From Micromonospora sp. FIMYZ51 (GTDB taxonomy: Bacteria > Actinomycetota > Actinomycetes > Mycobacteriales > Micromonosporaceae), in contig NZ_CP134706.1 of NCBI RefSeq assembly GCF_038246755.1, positions 3,596,001 to 3,660,000 on the forward strand: a stretch of 64,000 bases of DNA, in the 5' to 3' direction. The notes beneath the pieces were generated by a model. That model did not search any database. It had not been told where the DNA came from and saw only the letters and a program-made list of their open reading frames with translations. Each line of letters begins with the position of its first letter. Position 1 is the first letter of the stretch. Below are positions 56,041 to 64,000 of this stretch, piece after piece. Both the position numbers and the translations under genes were made by a program.

Positions 56041-57039
56041 ATGCGTTCGCACGACCTTCCGGTGCTGTCGCACCCGCCGGCCCAACCCGTCCTGCCCGGT
56101 GAGCCGCTCGCCGTCACCGAGGCCTGGCTGCGTAACCGTCGGCTCAGCGAACACACCCGGGACGCGTACCGCCGCGACGTCGCCGGCTGGCTCGCCTGGT
56201 GCGCCAGCCGCCACCTCGACCCGCTGCGGGCCAACTTCCTACACGTAAACGAGTACGGCCGGGCGTTGGAGAGCAGCCGGTCGGCGCGTACCGGACGGCC
56301 GCTGACCCCGGCCACCGTGGCCCGCAAACTGTCCGCTCTGTCCAGCTGGTACGACTTCCTGGTCAAACTGCGCGCCCTGGACACCAACCCGGTCGCCGGC
56401 GCCGACCGGCCACACGTCGACCGCGACCACTCGGCCACCGTCGGACTGACCCCCACCGAGGTCGACGCGCTACTTGCCGCCGCCGAGGCCGACACCGGGC
56501 CGACCGCCGCCCGCAACCGCGCCGCCATCGCCCTGCTGGCCGACCTCGGGCTGCGCGTCGGGGAACTGGTCGCCCTGGACCTCACCGACCTCGGCGCCGA
56601 GCGCGGACACCGCAGCGTGCGCTTCGTCGGCAAGGGCGGCAAGCCCCGCCGCCGGGCACTGACCCCGTCCACCGCGTACGCGCTGGACGCCTACCTGACC
56701 GAGCGGGCCGACCGCCAGGGCGTACCGGTCGCCCAGCTCACCGGGGCGCTGCTGGTCACCGCCAGCGGCGCCCGCCTGGACCGGCACTCGGTGTTCCGGC
56801 TGGTGCGCCGGCTCGCCCGCAGCGCGGGCATACCCGCCTGGGCCCGGCTGTCGCCGCACTCGCTGCGTCACGCCTTCGCCACCACCGCCCGCGCCGAAGG
56901 CGTACCGCTGGAAGACGTGCAGGACGCGATGGGCCACGCCGATCCACGTACCACCCGACGCTACGACCGGGACCGGCACAACCTCGACCGGGATCCCGCG
57001 TACGCCATCTGGGCGGCCCGCGCCCGCCGCCGCAGCTGA
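56041..57039 (+). CDS. Tyrosine recombinase (XerC/D-like integrase)
   Basis: 332 residues. SAM-like core-binding domain at 25-120 (AWLRNRRLSEHTRDAYRRDVAGWLAW), catalytic domain from 135: R172 (LRVGELVAL), K198 (VGKGGKPRR), H273 and R276 (SPHSLRHAFAT), H299 (GHADPRTTRRY) and Tyr308. All six key residues are present, so it should be active. No excisionase, replication gene or tRNA att site is adjacent, so it may be a chromosomal Xer-like or an orphan integrase. ATG 56041 is the preferred start; GTG 55975 is an alternative. Confidence 0.88.
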   Translation: MRSHDLPVLSHPPAQPVLPGEPLAVTEAWLRNRRLSEHTRDAYRRDVAGWLAWCASRHLDPLRANFLHVNEYGRALESSRSARTGRPLTPATVARKLSALSSWYDFLVKLRALDTNPVAGADRPHVDRDHSATVGLTPTEVDALLAAAEADTGPTAARNRAAIALLADLGLRVGELVALDLTDLGAERGHRSVRFVGKGGKPRRRALTPSTAYALDAYLTERADRQGVPVAQLTGALLVTASGARLDRHSVFRLVRRLARSAGIPAWARLSPHSLRHAFATTARAEGVPLEDVQDAMGHADPRTTRRYDRDRHNLDRDPAYAIWAARARRRS

Positions 57040-57095
57040 CCCTCGGCCCCGCTTTCGCCCGCATCACCGCAGCGGATTCTCTACCGTCGGATGAT

Positions 57096-57554
57096 GTGGA
57101 CGTCGAGCAGCCGTGGAGCAGGCCGGCCCGGCGGCGCCAACCGGTCCGGGCCGGACTCGTCCTCGCCGGTGCCGCGGTGGCCCTGTGCTGTGTCGGCGTC
57201 GCCGGACTGGGCGCCTGGAACGTCCAGGTGGTCACCCAGGCCGCCGGCCCGGTCCGGGAAACCGCCGACGGATTCCTGCGGCAGGTCACCGTGGGCGACA
57301 CCGACGGCGCCTACCAGCGGCTCTGCACCGACGCGCGGACCCGGTGGAGCGAACTCGGCTTCACCAGCTGGGTACGCACCCCGCCGGTGGTGCGCGACTA
57401 CGAGATCCTGGACGTCTCGGTGGCCACCCGCTCCGGGCGGCCCGTCGGCACCGTCACCGTACGACTCACCCGCGAAAGCGGCACCACCGAGCAGCGTGAG
57501 CTGTCGGTGGTGCGCGACGACGCCGGCTGGCGGGTCTGCGGCGACCCCTACTGA
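57096..57554 (+). CDS. Single-pass secreted or membrane-anchored protein (DUF4878-like)
   Basis: 152 residues. A basic N-terminus, one membrane segment (about 19-42, RAGLVLAGAAVALCCVGVAGLGAW), then an extracytoplasmic NTF2-like domain (GPVRETADGFLRQVTVGDTDGAYQRLCTDARTRWSE ... WRVCGDPY) with two cysteines near its ends that could pair. Resembles DUF4878/lumazine-binding-like domains. Function unknown. GTG start is the only in-frame codon that keeps the full hydrophobic segment without running into the recombinase. Confidence 0.7.
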   Translation: MDVEQPWSRPARRRQPVRAGLVLAGAAVALCCVGVAGLGAWNVQVVTQAAGPVRETADGFLRQVTVGDTDGAYQRLCTDARTRWSELGFTSWVRTPPVVRDYEILDVSVATRSGRPVGTVTVRLTRESGTTEQRELSVVRDDAGWRVCGDPY

Positions 57555-57576
57555 CCGCCCGGCGAACCCGACCCGA

Positions 57577-58266
57577 TCACACCGCGGCCGACTCGACAAG
57601 CCGGCCGTCGCGCAACACCAGCACCCGATCGGCCAACTCCACAAGCGTCGGATCGTGGGTGGCCACCAGCGCAGTCATCCCACGCGCGTGCACAAGCGCC
57701 CGCAGCAGGTCCATCACCGCCCGACCGGTCTCCGAGTCCAACTGGCCGGTCGGCTCGTCGGCGATGAGCAGCGCCGGATCGTTTGCCAACGCCCGCGCGA
57801 TCGCCACCCGCTGCTGCTGGCCACCGGACATCTCGTACGGCCGCTGCGCCGCCTGCCCGCCCAGCCCGACCAGCTCCAGCAGCACCGACACCCGTTCCTC
57901 GCGCTGCGCCGCCGGCACCTTGGCCAACCGCATCGGCACCCCGACGTTCTCCGCCGACGACAGGATCGGAATCAGCCCGAACGACTGGAACACGAACCCG
58001 ATGGTGTCGCGCCGCAGCCGCCGCAGCTCGGCCTCGCTGGCGGCGGTCACCTCGCGACCGGCCACCCACACCCGCCCCGCGCTCGGCCGGTCCAGGCCAC
58101 CGATCAGATTCAACAGGGTGGTCTTGCCGGCACCCGAGCGCCCCCGCACCGCCACCAGCTCACCCCGGCCGGCCGACAGCGACACGTCCCGCACCGCGTG
58201 CACCACCTGGTCGCCGCTGCCGTAGTCCCGGCACAGCCCCTCGACCCGAATCAGCTGATCGCTCAC
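57577..58266 (-). CDS. ABC transporter ATP-binding protein (MacB/LolD type)
   Basis: 229 residues. Walker A GRSGAGKTTLLN, Q-loop FVFQSFGLIP, signature MSGGQQQRVAIARAL, Walker B LLIADEPTGQLD and H-loop VATHDP are all present. LolD/MacB-type ATPases work with FtsX-like permeases, which are encoded upstream. It overlaps the second ATPase gene by four bases. No solute-binding protein is seen in the window. Confidence 0.93.
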   Translation of the reverse strand: MSDQLIRVEGLCRDYGSGDQVVHAVRDVSLSAGRGELVAVRGRSGAGKTTLLNLIGGLDRPSAGRVWVAGREVTAASEAELRRLRRDTIGFVFQSFGLIPILSSAENVGVPMRLAKVPAAQREERVSVLLELVGLGGQAAQRPYEMSGGQQQRVAIARALANDPALLIADEPTGQLDSETGRAVMDLLRALVHARGMTALVATHDPTLVELADRVLVLRDGRLVESAAV

Positions 58267-59246
58267 TGCTCGCCCCTACGCTCACCAGAGCGGACCTGCA
58301 CATGATCCGGCTCCAAGGTCAACTTCACCCGGTCCCGCAACGCCAGCGCATCGACGAACCCGGCCGGCAGCTGCATTCGGCCGGCCCGGTCCAGCACCGC
58401 GTACTCCTCGGTGACCAGTTCCTCGACACCGTCGGCACCGACCCGCGCGGTGCGGTGCACCTCCGAGGCGGTGCGCCCGTCACGGATCGCGACGGTCCGC
58501 CGCACCTGGGACGCGACCTGCGGATCGTGGGTGACCACCACGACCGTGACACCCAGCTCGGCGTTGATGGTGCGCAGCGCCGCGAACACCTCCGCCGCCG
58601 TCGCCTCGTCCAGCTCACCGGTCGGCTCGTCGGCGAAGAGCACCTCCGGGTCGTTCGCCACCGCCACCGCCACCGCACACCGCTGCTGCTCACCACCGCT
58701 CATCTGCCCCGGCCGACGATCCGCGCAGTACCCGACACCGACCATCTCCAGCAGCTCGGTGGCCCGCCGCCGGCCCGCCCGGCCACCCCGACGCGCCAAC
58801 TGCATCGGCAACTCGACGTTCTCCCGGGCGGTCAGGTACGGCAACAGGTTGCGGCCGGTCTGCTGCCACACGAACCCGACCGTGTGCCGCCGGTACCGCA
58901 GCCGCTTGCGCGCCGACATGGTCAGCAGGTCGTAGCCGGCCACCCGGGCGATCCCCGCGGTCGGGGTGTCCAACCCGGACAGGATGTTCAACACCGTGGA
59001 CTTGCCGGAGCCGGACGCCCCGACGATCGCCACCAGCTCACCCCGGTCCACGACCAGGTCCAGGCCCTGCAACGCGACCACCTCCACCCCCTCGGTGGTG
59101 AAGATGCGCACCAGACCGTCGCAGACGATGTGCCCACGCAGCCGGTCCGCCCCACCGGCGCGGTCGGCGGCCCGCTGCGCCGCCCGCCGTTGCAGCGTCG
59201 CCAGATCCGGTACGTCCTCGCGTACCACGCTCGTGCCGGCGGTCAT
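58263..59246 (-). CDS. ABC transporter ATP-binding protein with AbrB-like C-terminal extension
   Basis: 327 residues. ATPase core at 40-265: Walker A GASGSGKSTVLN, Q-loop WQQTGRNLLPY, signature MSGGEQQRCAVAVAV, Walker B VLFADEPTGELD, H-loop VVTHDP. A leader of 38 residues precedes it, and the last 45 residues (EEYAVLDRAGRMQLPAGFVDALALRDRVKLTLEPDHVQV) resemble an AbrB/SpoVT swapped-hairpin domain, which usually binds DNA. This appendage is unusual for an ABC ATPase. It overlaps the permease gene by one base and the other ATPase gene by four. Confidence 0.88.
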   Translation of the reverse strand: MTAGTSVVREDVPDLATLQRRAAQRAADRAGGADRLRGHIVCDGLVRIFTTEGVEVVALQGLDLVVDRGELVAIVGASGSGKSTVLNILSGLDTPTAGIARVAGYDLLTMSARKRLRYRRHTVGFVWQQTGRNLLPYLTARENVELPMQLARRGGRAGRRRATELLEMVGVGYCADRRPGQMSGGEQQRCAVAVAVANDPEVLFADEPTGELDEATAAEVFAALRTINAELGVTVVVVTHDPQVASQVRRTVAIRDGRTASEVHRTARVGADGVEELVTEEYAVLDRAGRMQLPAGFVDALALRDRVKLTLEPDHVQVRSGERRGEQ

Positions 59247-61939
59247 CAGTTCTCCTCTCCCAGCCGCAGCACCTCACCGAGGCGCTTGCGTCGGTTCACA
59301 AGCGTTTCCGCGACCAGCCCGGCGACCAGACCGAGCACCACCAGCGCCGACACCCCGCCCACGACAAGCGGATCCAGCTGCTGACGCAGCGGCACCCCCG
59401 GGGCGAAGGCGGACAACCCGAGGGCCGGCCCGAGCAGCCGGGGCAGCAGAGCCCCCACCACCGTGCCGGTCACCGCCGCGACCACCACCAACGGCACCAA
59501 CTCGTAGATCAACAGTCGCCGGCCGTGCACGGCGGACAGGCCCAGCGTGCGCAACCGGGACAGCATCCGGCCCCGACCGGCAGCGTCGGCGATCACCGCG
59601 AACCCGACGGCCAACACCGCAAGCGCCGTACCGCCGACGGCACCGGCGGCGAAGGCCAAGGTCAACACCTCGTTGGCGCCGGTACGCTCCAACCCCTGCC
59701 GGTACGCCCGCCAGGTCTCCAGCGCCGCCGGCAACTGCGGACGCGCCACCTCCACCCCGAGCACGTCCGACTGCCGGCGGCGCTGCGCGTCGTCGGCCAC
59801 CGCCAGCAGACGTCCCTGGTCGATGTCGGCACCGGCGATCAGATACCGGTTGGGCACGATCGGCGTGTACTCGTACTCCGGCAACGCCTGCCACGGCAGC
59901 ACCACGAACCGCTCGACACCCAACCCGACACCGGGGAAGGAGTCGACCACCCCGGCGACCCGGAACCCATACAACCGGCCCTGGACATCGGCCACCGCCT
60001 CGCCGTCGATGTCCGCCGCCACCTGCGCGGACACCACCGCCGGCACCGGCGTGCCGTCGCGCACGGCAGCCCGCAACGCGGCGGGCACATCCACGTCGAC
60101 ACCACTGCGCGCCACCACGTCGGCGAACGCCGGTGCGTCCACCACCAGCACCCGGGCCTGCCCGAGCAGCGTGGCCTGCGCCCCGCTCTCCGACAGCAGC
60201 CGCCGGTTGGACTCCACCCACATCCGGGCCACCGCCCGCACCCCGGGCACCCCGGTCAACGTGTCGGCGGCGTCGGGGGAGAAGGCGTACCCGGTCAGCA
60301 CGGCATCGGCCGGCACCGTCAACGTCGCGGCCCGGTCCCGGGCGGCGGCCACACTTGTCGTGACCACCCCACCGAACACGCCGGTGCTGACCGCCACGAT
60401 CAGCACGGCCAGCGGACCCAACGCCACCGGGGCGCCCCGTCCCGCGCGGGCCACACCCAGGAAGAGCACCGCGCCACGCGCCCGCGCCGCCCACCGACCC
60501 GCCAGCCGCAACGGCCACGGCAACAGCCGCAGCGCCACCAACGCCGCCGCACCGGCGACCAGCACCGGCACCGAGGCCAGGTACACGTCGACACCGCCGG
60601 CCGCGTCGAGACCCCGCCGACGCAGCAGCAGCACCCCCAGGCCGGCCAGCACCAGCACGCTTGCCTCCACCGTCAGGCGTCGGGCCGACGGACGCTGCCG
60701 GATCACGTCGGCCCGGCCGGCGGTGGCGGCGACCCGGCGATGAGCGAGCATGGCCAGCACCGGCACCACGGCAGTGGTCAGCACCGCCAACAGCAGCACC
60801 GCCCACGGCATCCCGTCGCCCCGCCCCGGCACCCGGCTGCCGATCAGGGCACCGACCAGCACGGCCACCGGTTGCACCGGTGCCGCCTCGGCGAGGGTCC
60901 GCACACCGATCGTGGCCAGTGCGGCACCCCGGGCCCGCAGCAGGGTGAACTCCTCGCGGCGGCGACTCACCGCCAGCCGGGCCGCCAGCAAAATCAGCCC
61001 CAGCAGGCTGGCGATCAGCCCGGCCTGCACGACGGCCAGCAGCGACCGCACCGCCCGCAGCTCGTCGGCGAAGCGGGCCAGCGCCGTGTCCAGCGACGTC
61101 TGCACCCTCGATTCCGGCACCCACTCGGTCCGCCGGCTCTCCGCCACCGCCGCGGTGACCTCCGGCAACATCGAGGTGTCCAGCCGGTCTTCGTCGAGCC
61201 GGTAGCGCCAGGAGTAGCCGGTCGGCACGCCGGTGGCGATGGAAACCAGGTCGACGCCCGCCCAGTCGGTGACGGCCTCGGCCAGGTACGGGTCACCGTC
61301 CTCAAGTGGCGCGATCGGATCGAGGGCGAGCCGCAGGTCGTCCCAGACCGGGTCGTCGGCGTCGCGTGCGGTGAACACCCCGACGATCTGCGCCCGCGCC
61401 ACCCCCTCGGCACCGGTGAAGCGCAACCGGACACCAGGCCGCAGCGACAGCATCTCGGCCACCGCCACCGACACCGCCAACTCCGCCGGCTGACCCACCT
61501 CGGTACGCGGCCACCGGCCGGCGGTCAACTCCGCCGCCTCCGGCACGCCGGTCTGCGCACGCAGACCGATGTTCTTCACCGCACCGCCGTCCATCGGCGG
61601 CACGTCACCGGTGGCGGCCAGCTGCTCCTCGGGCAGCCCGGCGGCGTACCACCGACGGTCCACCAGGCCGGGCAGTGGCTGCGGCAACTGCGCGACGTAC
61701 CCGTCGAGAGACGCCTGCCCGACGGCGGCCACCCCGGACCGGTCGGGAACGGCTTCGACAAGGATGGACACGTCGCGCACCTGGTGCGGCAACCGGTCCA
61801 CGTCGGCGCGCAGCCCCGCGTCGGCGTACCCGTCGGCGATCCTCGGCGCCCCGGTCACCAGCAGCGCCGCCACCAGCCCCAGCACCGCCAGCAGACCCAC
61901 ATGGGCCGCATACACCCTGATCCGCCGCATCCCACTCAC
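59246..61939 (-). CDS. FtsX-like (MacB-type) ABC permease
   Basis: 897 residues. One N-terminal membrane helix (residues 12-28), a large extracytoplasmic region to about 300, a bundle of helices at 300-470, a second extracytoplasmic domain (about 510-750) and a final FtsX-like core of three helices (from 760: GALAVLAVGFAVIAD, LIYELVPLVVVAAVTGTVVG, PLVVGGVSALVVLGLVAGLVAETLVNRRKRLGEVLRLGEEN). Likely couples to the two ATPases to export or extrude a lipid or peptide. GTG 61939 overlaps the stop of the repeat-encoded reading frame by four bases, favouring this start over ATG 61930. Confidence 0.88.
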   Translation of the reverse strand: MSGMRRIRVYAAHVGLLAVLGLVAALLVTGAPRIADGYADAGLRADVDRLPHQVRDVSILVEAVPDRSGVAAVGQASLDGYVAQLPQPLPGLVDRRWYAAGLPEEQLAATGDVPPMDGGAVKNIGLRAQTGVPEAAELTAGRWPRTEVGQPAELAVSVAVAEMLSLRPGVRLRFTGAEGVARAQIVGVFTARDADDPVWDDLRLALDPIAPLEDGDPYLAEAVTDWAGVDLVSIATGVPTGYSWRYRLDEDRLDTSMLPEVTAAVAESRRTEWVPESRVQTSLDTALARFADELRAVRSLLAVVQAGLIASLLGLILLAARLAVSRRREEFTLLRARGAALATIGVRTLAEAAPVQPVAVLVGALIGSRVPGRGDGMPWAVLLLAVLTTAVVPVLAMLAHRRVAATAGRADVIRQRPSARRLTVEASVLVLAGLGVLLLRRRGLDAAGGVDVYLASVPVLVAGAAALVALRLLPWPLRLAGRWAARARGAVLFLGVARAGRGAPVALGPLAVLIVAVSTGVFGGVVTTSVAAARDRAATLTVPADAVLTGYAFSPDAADTLTGVPGVRAVARMWVESNRRLLSESGAQATLLGQARVLVVDAPAFADVVARSGVDVDVPAALRAAVRDGTPVPAVVSAQVAADIDGEAVADVQGRLYGFRVAGVVDSFPGVGLGVERFVVLPWQALPEYEYTPIVPNRYLIAGADIDQGRLLAVADDAQRRRQSDVLGVEVARPQLPAALETWRAYRQGLERTGANEVLTLAFAAGAVGGTALAVLAVGFAVIADAAGRGRMLSRLRTLGLSAVHGRRLLIYELVPLVVVAAVTGTVVGALLPRLLGPALGLSAFAPGVPLRQQLDPLVVGGVSALVVLGLVAGLVAETLVNRRKRLGEVLRLGEEN

Positions 61940-62238
61940 CGCGTCGGCCTTTCGTTCGCGACTGCGGGGCTCCGCTGCGCTGCACTCCTCGCGCTCACCG
62001 GTACCCGCCTTTCGTTCGCGACTGCGGGGCTCCGCTGCGCTGCACTCCTCGCGCTCACCGGTACCCGCCTTTCGTTCGCGACTGCGGGGCTCCGCTGCGC
62101 TGCACTCCTCGCGCTCACCGGTACCCGCCTTCCGTTCGCGACTGCGGGGCTCCGCTGCGCTGCACTCCTCGCGCTCACCGGTACCCGCCTTCCGTTCGCG
62201 ACTGCGGGGCTCCGCTGCGCTGCACTCCTCGCGCTCAC
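61936..62238 (-). CDS. 100-codon reading frame made of five 20-codon repeats between two permease genes
   Basis: A GTG at 62238 starts a frame that runs without stop through five 60-bp repeats, each giving VSARSAAQRSPAVAN followed by G/E-RRVP, and ends at TGA 61936-61938. The start overlaps the upstream permease stop by four bases (GTGA) and the stop overlaps the downstream permease start by four bases (GTGA). Repeat length 60 is a multiple of three, so frame and coupling are preserved whatever the copy number. Whether the Ser/Ala/Arg-rich peptide is functional or only a translational bridge is unknown. Confidence 0.5.
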   Translation of the reverse strand: MSARSAAQRSPAVANGRRVPVSARSAAQRSPAVANGRRVPVSARSAAQRSPAVANERRVPVSARSAAQRSPAVANERRVPVSARSAAQRSPAVANERPTR

Positions 62239-62242
62239 CGGT
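61947..62242. repeat. Five tandem 60-bp repeats
   Basis: Near-identical units beginning at 61947, 62007, 62067, 62127 and 62187. Copies 1-3 start GCCTTTCGTTCG, copies 4-5 GCCTTCCGTTCG; otherwise they are almost identical, indicating recent expansion. The last unit contains the stop codon of the upstream permease. Confidence 0.95.
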
Positions 62243-64000
62243 CCTCCCCGATGCGGAGCTGGGTTGCGGTCAGGCGACGTCGCATGGTCGCCGACATCGC
62301 GGCGCTGAAGGCCAGCGCGAGCAGCAGCAGCCCACCACCGGTGGCCAGCACCGGCGGCCAGTCGATAGTCAACAGCGGCGGCGGATCGGGACGGTCCGCC
62401 GACGGGGTGAGGATCACCAGCGGCGCCATCGTCGCCGCGACACCGACCCCGACGGCCAGCCCCACCAGCACGCCCATGCCGGCCAGGAACGCCTGCTCGG
62501 CCAGCAGCGACCGGGCCACCAGCCGGTGGCCGGCACCGAGGGTGTGCAGCACGGCCAGCTCGGTGGCCCGTCGGCGGGCGGTGGCGCTGACGTCCACGGC
62601 GACGCCGACCGCGGCCAGCAGCACCGCGGCGAGAGCGGCGGCGAACAAGGCACCCCGGGCACCCACCCCGAACGGGTCGCGGGCCAGTTCGGCGGCGGCG
62701 TCCGCGCGGTCCCGCACCACCAGACCACCGAGCGCGGCGGCGGCGGTGGCCGTCTGCCGCGCCTGACCGGGCGTGGTGGACAGCCACCACTCCTGGGTCG
62801 ACGGCAGCAGACCGTGGTCGTGGAAGAGTCGGGTGCTCAGCGACCGCAGGTCGACCAGCAGGGCAGCGTCCTGGGCGTCGCCGGGCAGCGCCGTCACGGA
62901 GTCGACCACGGTCACGTCCACATCCGCGCCGCCGAGGAACAACCGGGTCTGCGCGCCCACCTCGACGTGCAGTGCCGCCAACGCCCGCGCGGTGGCGACC
63001 ACCGGCACCCGACCCTCGGCGGCCGGTCGGGTGATGGTCAACTGCCGCAGCGTCGGGCGGTCGTACGATCTGCCGGGGCGGGTGTAACGGGTAGCCAGGG
63101 TGGCGCCGGTGGCGGTCGAGGAGCCCACCGCCCCGGCCCGGTCGGCCAGCCGCCACGGCCCGTCGGCGGCCAGGTCGAGCGGCGAACCGGGGCCACCGGC
63201 CGGGCCGGCCCGCAGGTCGGAGACCTGCCAGTCGAGGGTCATCCCGGGTCCGCCGACGGTTTCGGCGGTGAACCCGGCCAGCCGCCACGGCCCGCCAGCG
63301 GCGGGCAGGTCGACGGCGAACCGTAGCGGTTCGTCATCACGGCCGGTGCCCAGCGGCAGCTGCCGATGCCCGTCCGTCGGGCCGACGACGATCGCCTGGT
63401 GGCGTACCGCACCGGTGGCTGCGTCACCGCCGCTGCGGGTGAGCAGTTCTCCGGTCAACCGTCGGGCGTCCGCCGGCAGGGCGACCGTCGGCGCCTCGAC
63501 GCGCTTGTCGACGACGGTGTCGAACAGCGCATCGGTGGAGCCGCCGGCCAGATCGGAGCGGATGCGTACCACCTCACGGGCGGTGGCGGCGTCGACCGCA
63601 AGCATGGTCGCCGGTTCGGCGGCCGGCCCCAGCCGTACGCTGTCGCGCCAGGCCGCCAGCACCGTCTGCGTGCCGGGCAGGTCGGCGAGCTGGTCGGCCC
63701 GCTGCGCCGGGGCGGCGTTGTTGGTCTCGGTCAGCCGCAGGTCGGCGCCGACCTGGTGGGCGGCCTGGTCCTCCAGGGATCGGCGCGAGGTGCCGGCCAA
63801 AGACCAGGCGAGGGTGCCGACCGCGACGGCCAGGGCGAGCAGCAGCACCGGCCCGGCGTGCGGGCGCCGGCCGGCCTGCCAGGTGCCGAGCATGACGGCC
63901 GTCCACGGCTTGCGGTCCACCAAGCGTTCGGCGAGCCGGATCAGCGGCGGCAACAGCCGCAGCGCGAGCACCGCACCGGCAAGCACGCCGAGCGTCGGCG
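62235..64000 (-). CDS. FtsX-like ABC permease, C-terminal part (runs off the window)
   Basis: At least 583 residues from GTG 63986; the frame is open to the window edge, so the true N-terminus lies beyond. A membrane helix near AGPVLLLALAVAVGTLAW, a large extracytoplasmic region, and the C-terminal FtsX core with helices around ALFAAALAAVLLAAVGVAVDVSATARRRATELAVLHTLGAGHRLVARSLLAEQAFLAGMGVLVGLAVG and ATGGGLLLLALAFSAAMSATMRRR. Second permease of the ABC system with the 59246-61939 gene. Its stop codon is formed within the last 60-bp repeat. Confidence 0.87.
   Translation of the reverse strand, partial: PTLGVLAGAVLALRLLPPLIRLAERLVDRKPWTAVMLGTWQAGRRPHAGPVLLLALAVAVGTLAWSLAGTSRRSLEDQAAHQVGADLRLTETNNAAPAQRADQLADLPGTQTVLAAWRDSVRLGPAAEPATMLAVDAATAREVVRIRSDLAGGSTDALFDTVVDKRVEAPTVALPADARRLTGELLTRSGGDAATGAVRHQAIVVGPTDGHRQLPLGTGRDDEPLRFAVDLPAAGGPWRLAGFTAETVGGPGMTLDWQVSDLRAGPAGGPGSPLDLAADGPWRLADRAGAVGSSTATGATLATRYTRPGRSYDRPTLRQLTITRPAAEGRVPVVATARALAALHVEVGAQTRLFLGGADVDVTVVDSVTALPGDAQDAALLVDLRSLSTRLFHDHGLLPSTQEWWLSTTPGQARQTATAAAALGGLVVRDRADAAAELARDPFGVGARGALFAAALAAVLLAAVGVAVDVSATARRRATELAVLHTLGAGHRLVARSLLAEQAFLAGMGVLVGLAVGVGVAATMAPLVILTPSADRPDPPPLLTIDWPPVLATGGGLLLLALAFSAAMSATMRRRLTATQLRIGEDR

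Noticed and set aside
55975..57039. Integrative element around the tyrosine recombinase
   Set aside because: No excisionase, replication or tRNA gene, and no matching direct repeats seen nearby.
61947..62242. Possible CRISPR array
   Set aside because: The units are contiguous 60-bp repeats without unique spacers and carry an open frame. No cas genes are present.

Overview
The window is high-GC actinomycete chromosome, most likely from a Micromonospora-like member of the Micromonosporaceae. Evidence: very high G+C with GTG starts and many 4-base GTGA/ATGA gene overlaps, RbpA, a separate Lnt plus polyprenol-phosphate-mannose synthase pair, an AfsR/SARP regulator, and a repeat encoding the motif ARSAAQRSPAVANE that I associate from memory (unchecked) with Micromonospora. 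No rRNA, tRNA or CRISPR array was seen. Both window edges cut genes.

Layout. 1-3.5 kb: a TagB/TagF-like glycerophosphotransferase (5' end probably outside the window), a VOC protein, a histidine phosphatase and a CsbD stress protein. 3.5-11.7 kb: a lysine degradation locus with radical-SAM KamA on the minus strand and, divergently, kdd, an amidohydrolase, the B12/PLP enzyme KamD/KamE, a hotdog 3-aminobutyryl-CoA ammonia-lyase (Kal) and a GlmL/MutL-type ATPase, tightly overlapping. The 3-keto-5-aminohexanoate cleavage enzyme is not in the window. 12.2-20.1 kb: housekeeping and redox genes, including an XRE-cupin regulator, a flavin oxidoreductase-methyltransferase fusion, lnt and ppm1, fxsA, and rbpA with a SigR-type promoter. 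20.2-32.1 kb: a glycan locus with GH95, LacI and GH3 (overlapping operon), a ROK regulator, and divergent GH31 and GH42 genes. The four glycosidases match the four linkages of fucosylated xyloglucan side chains, and each regulator has plausible operators nearby. 32.2-41.4 kb: mixed small genes around a 975-residue AfsR-type regulator.

41.57-47.28 kb: a complete 5,693-bp Tn7-like transposon with TnsA, TnsB, TnsC, TniQ and a NUDIX gene, all coupled by 4-7 base overlaps. It has 12-bp perfect inverted termini of TGT...ACA type, three copies of a 20-bp site (TGCCTCA-N7-TGGCAG) at each end, and an exact 8-bp flanking duplication, ACCTCCCG. This is the most striking element of the window.

47.4-64 kb: an HNH protein, a large two-TM STAND/NACHT-type ATPase, a TetR remnant, an FkbM methyltransferase, a GT39-like membrane glycosyltransferase, a MarR regulator with a perfect palindrome before its small membrane-protein neighbour, an Hsp20 gene with a HAIR-like element, a tyrosine recombinase, and an ABC export-type operon (two ATPases, two FtsX-like permeases). 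Between the two permease genes lies a five-fold 60-bp repeat that forms a 100-codon reading frame overlapping its neighbours by four bases on each side.
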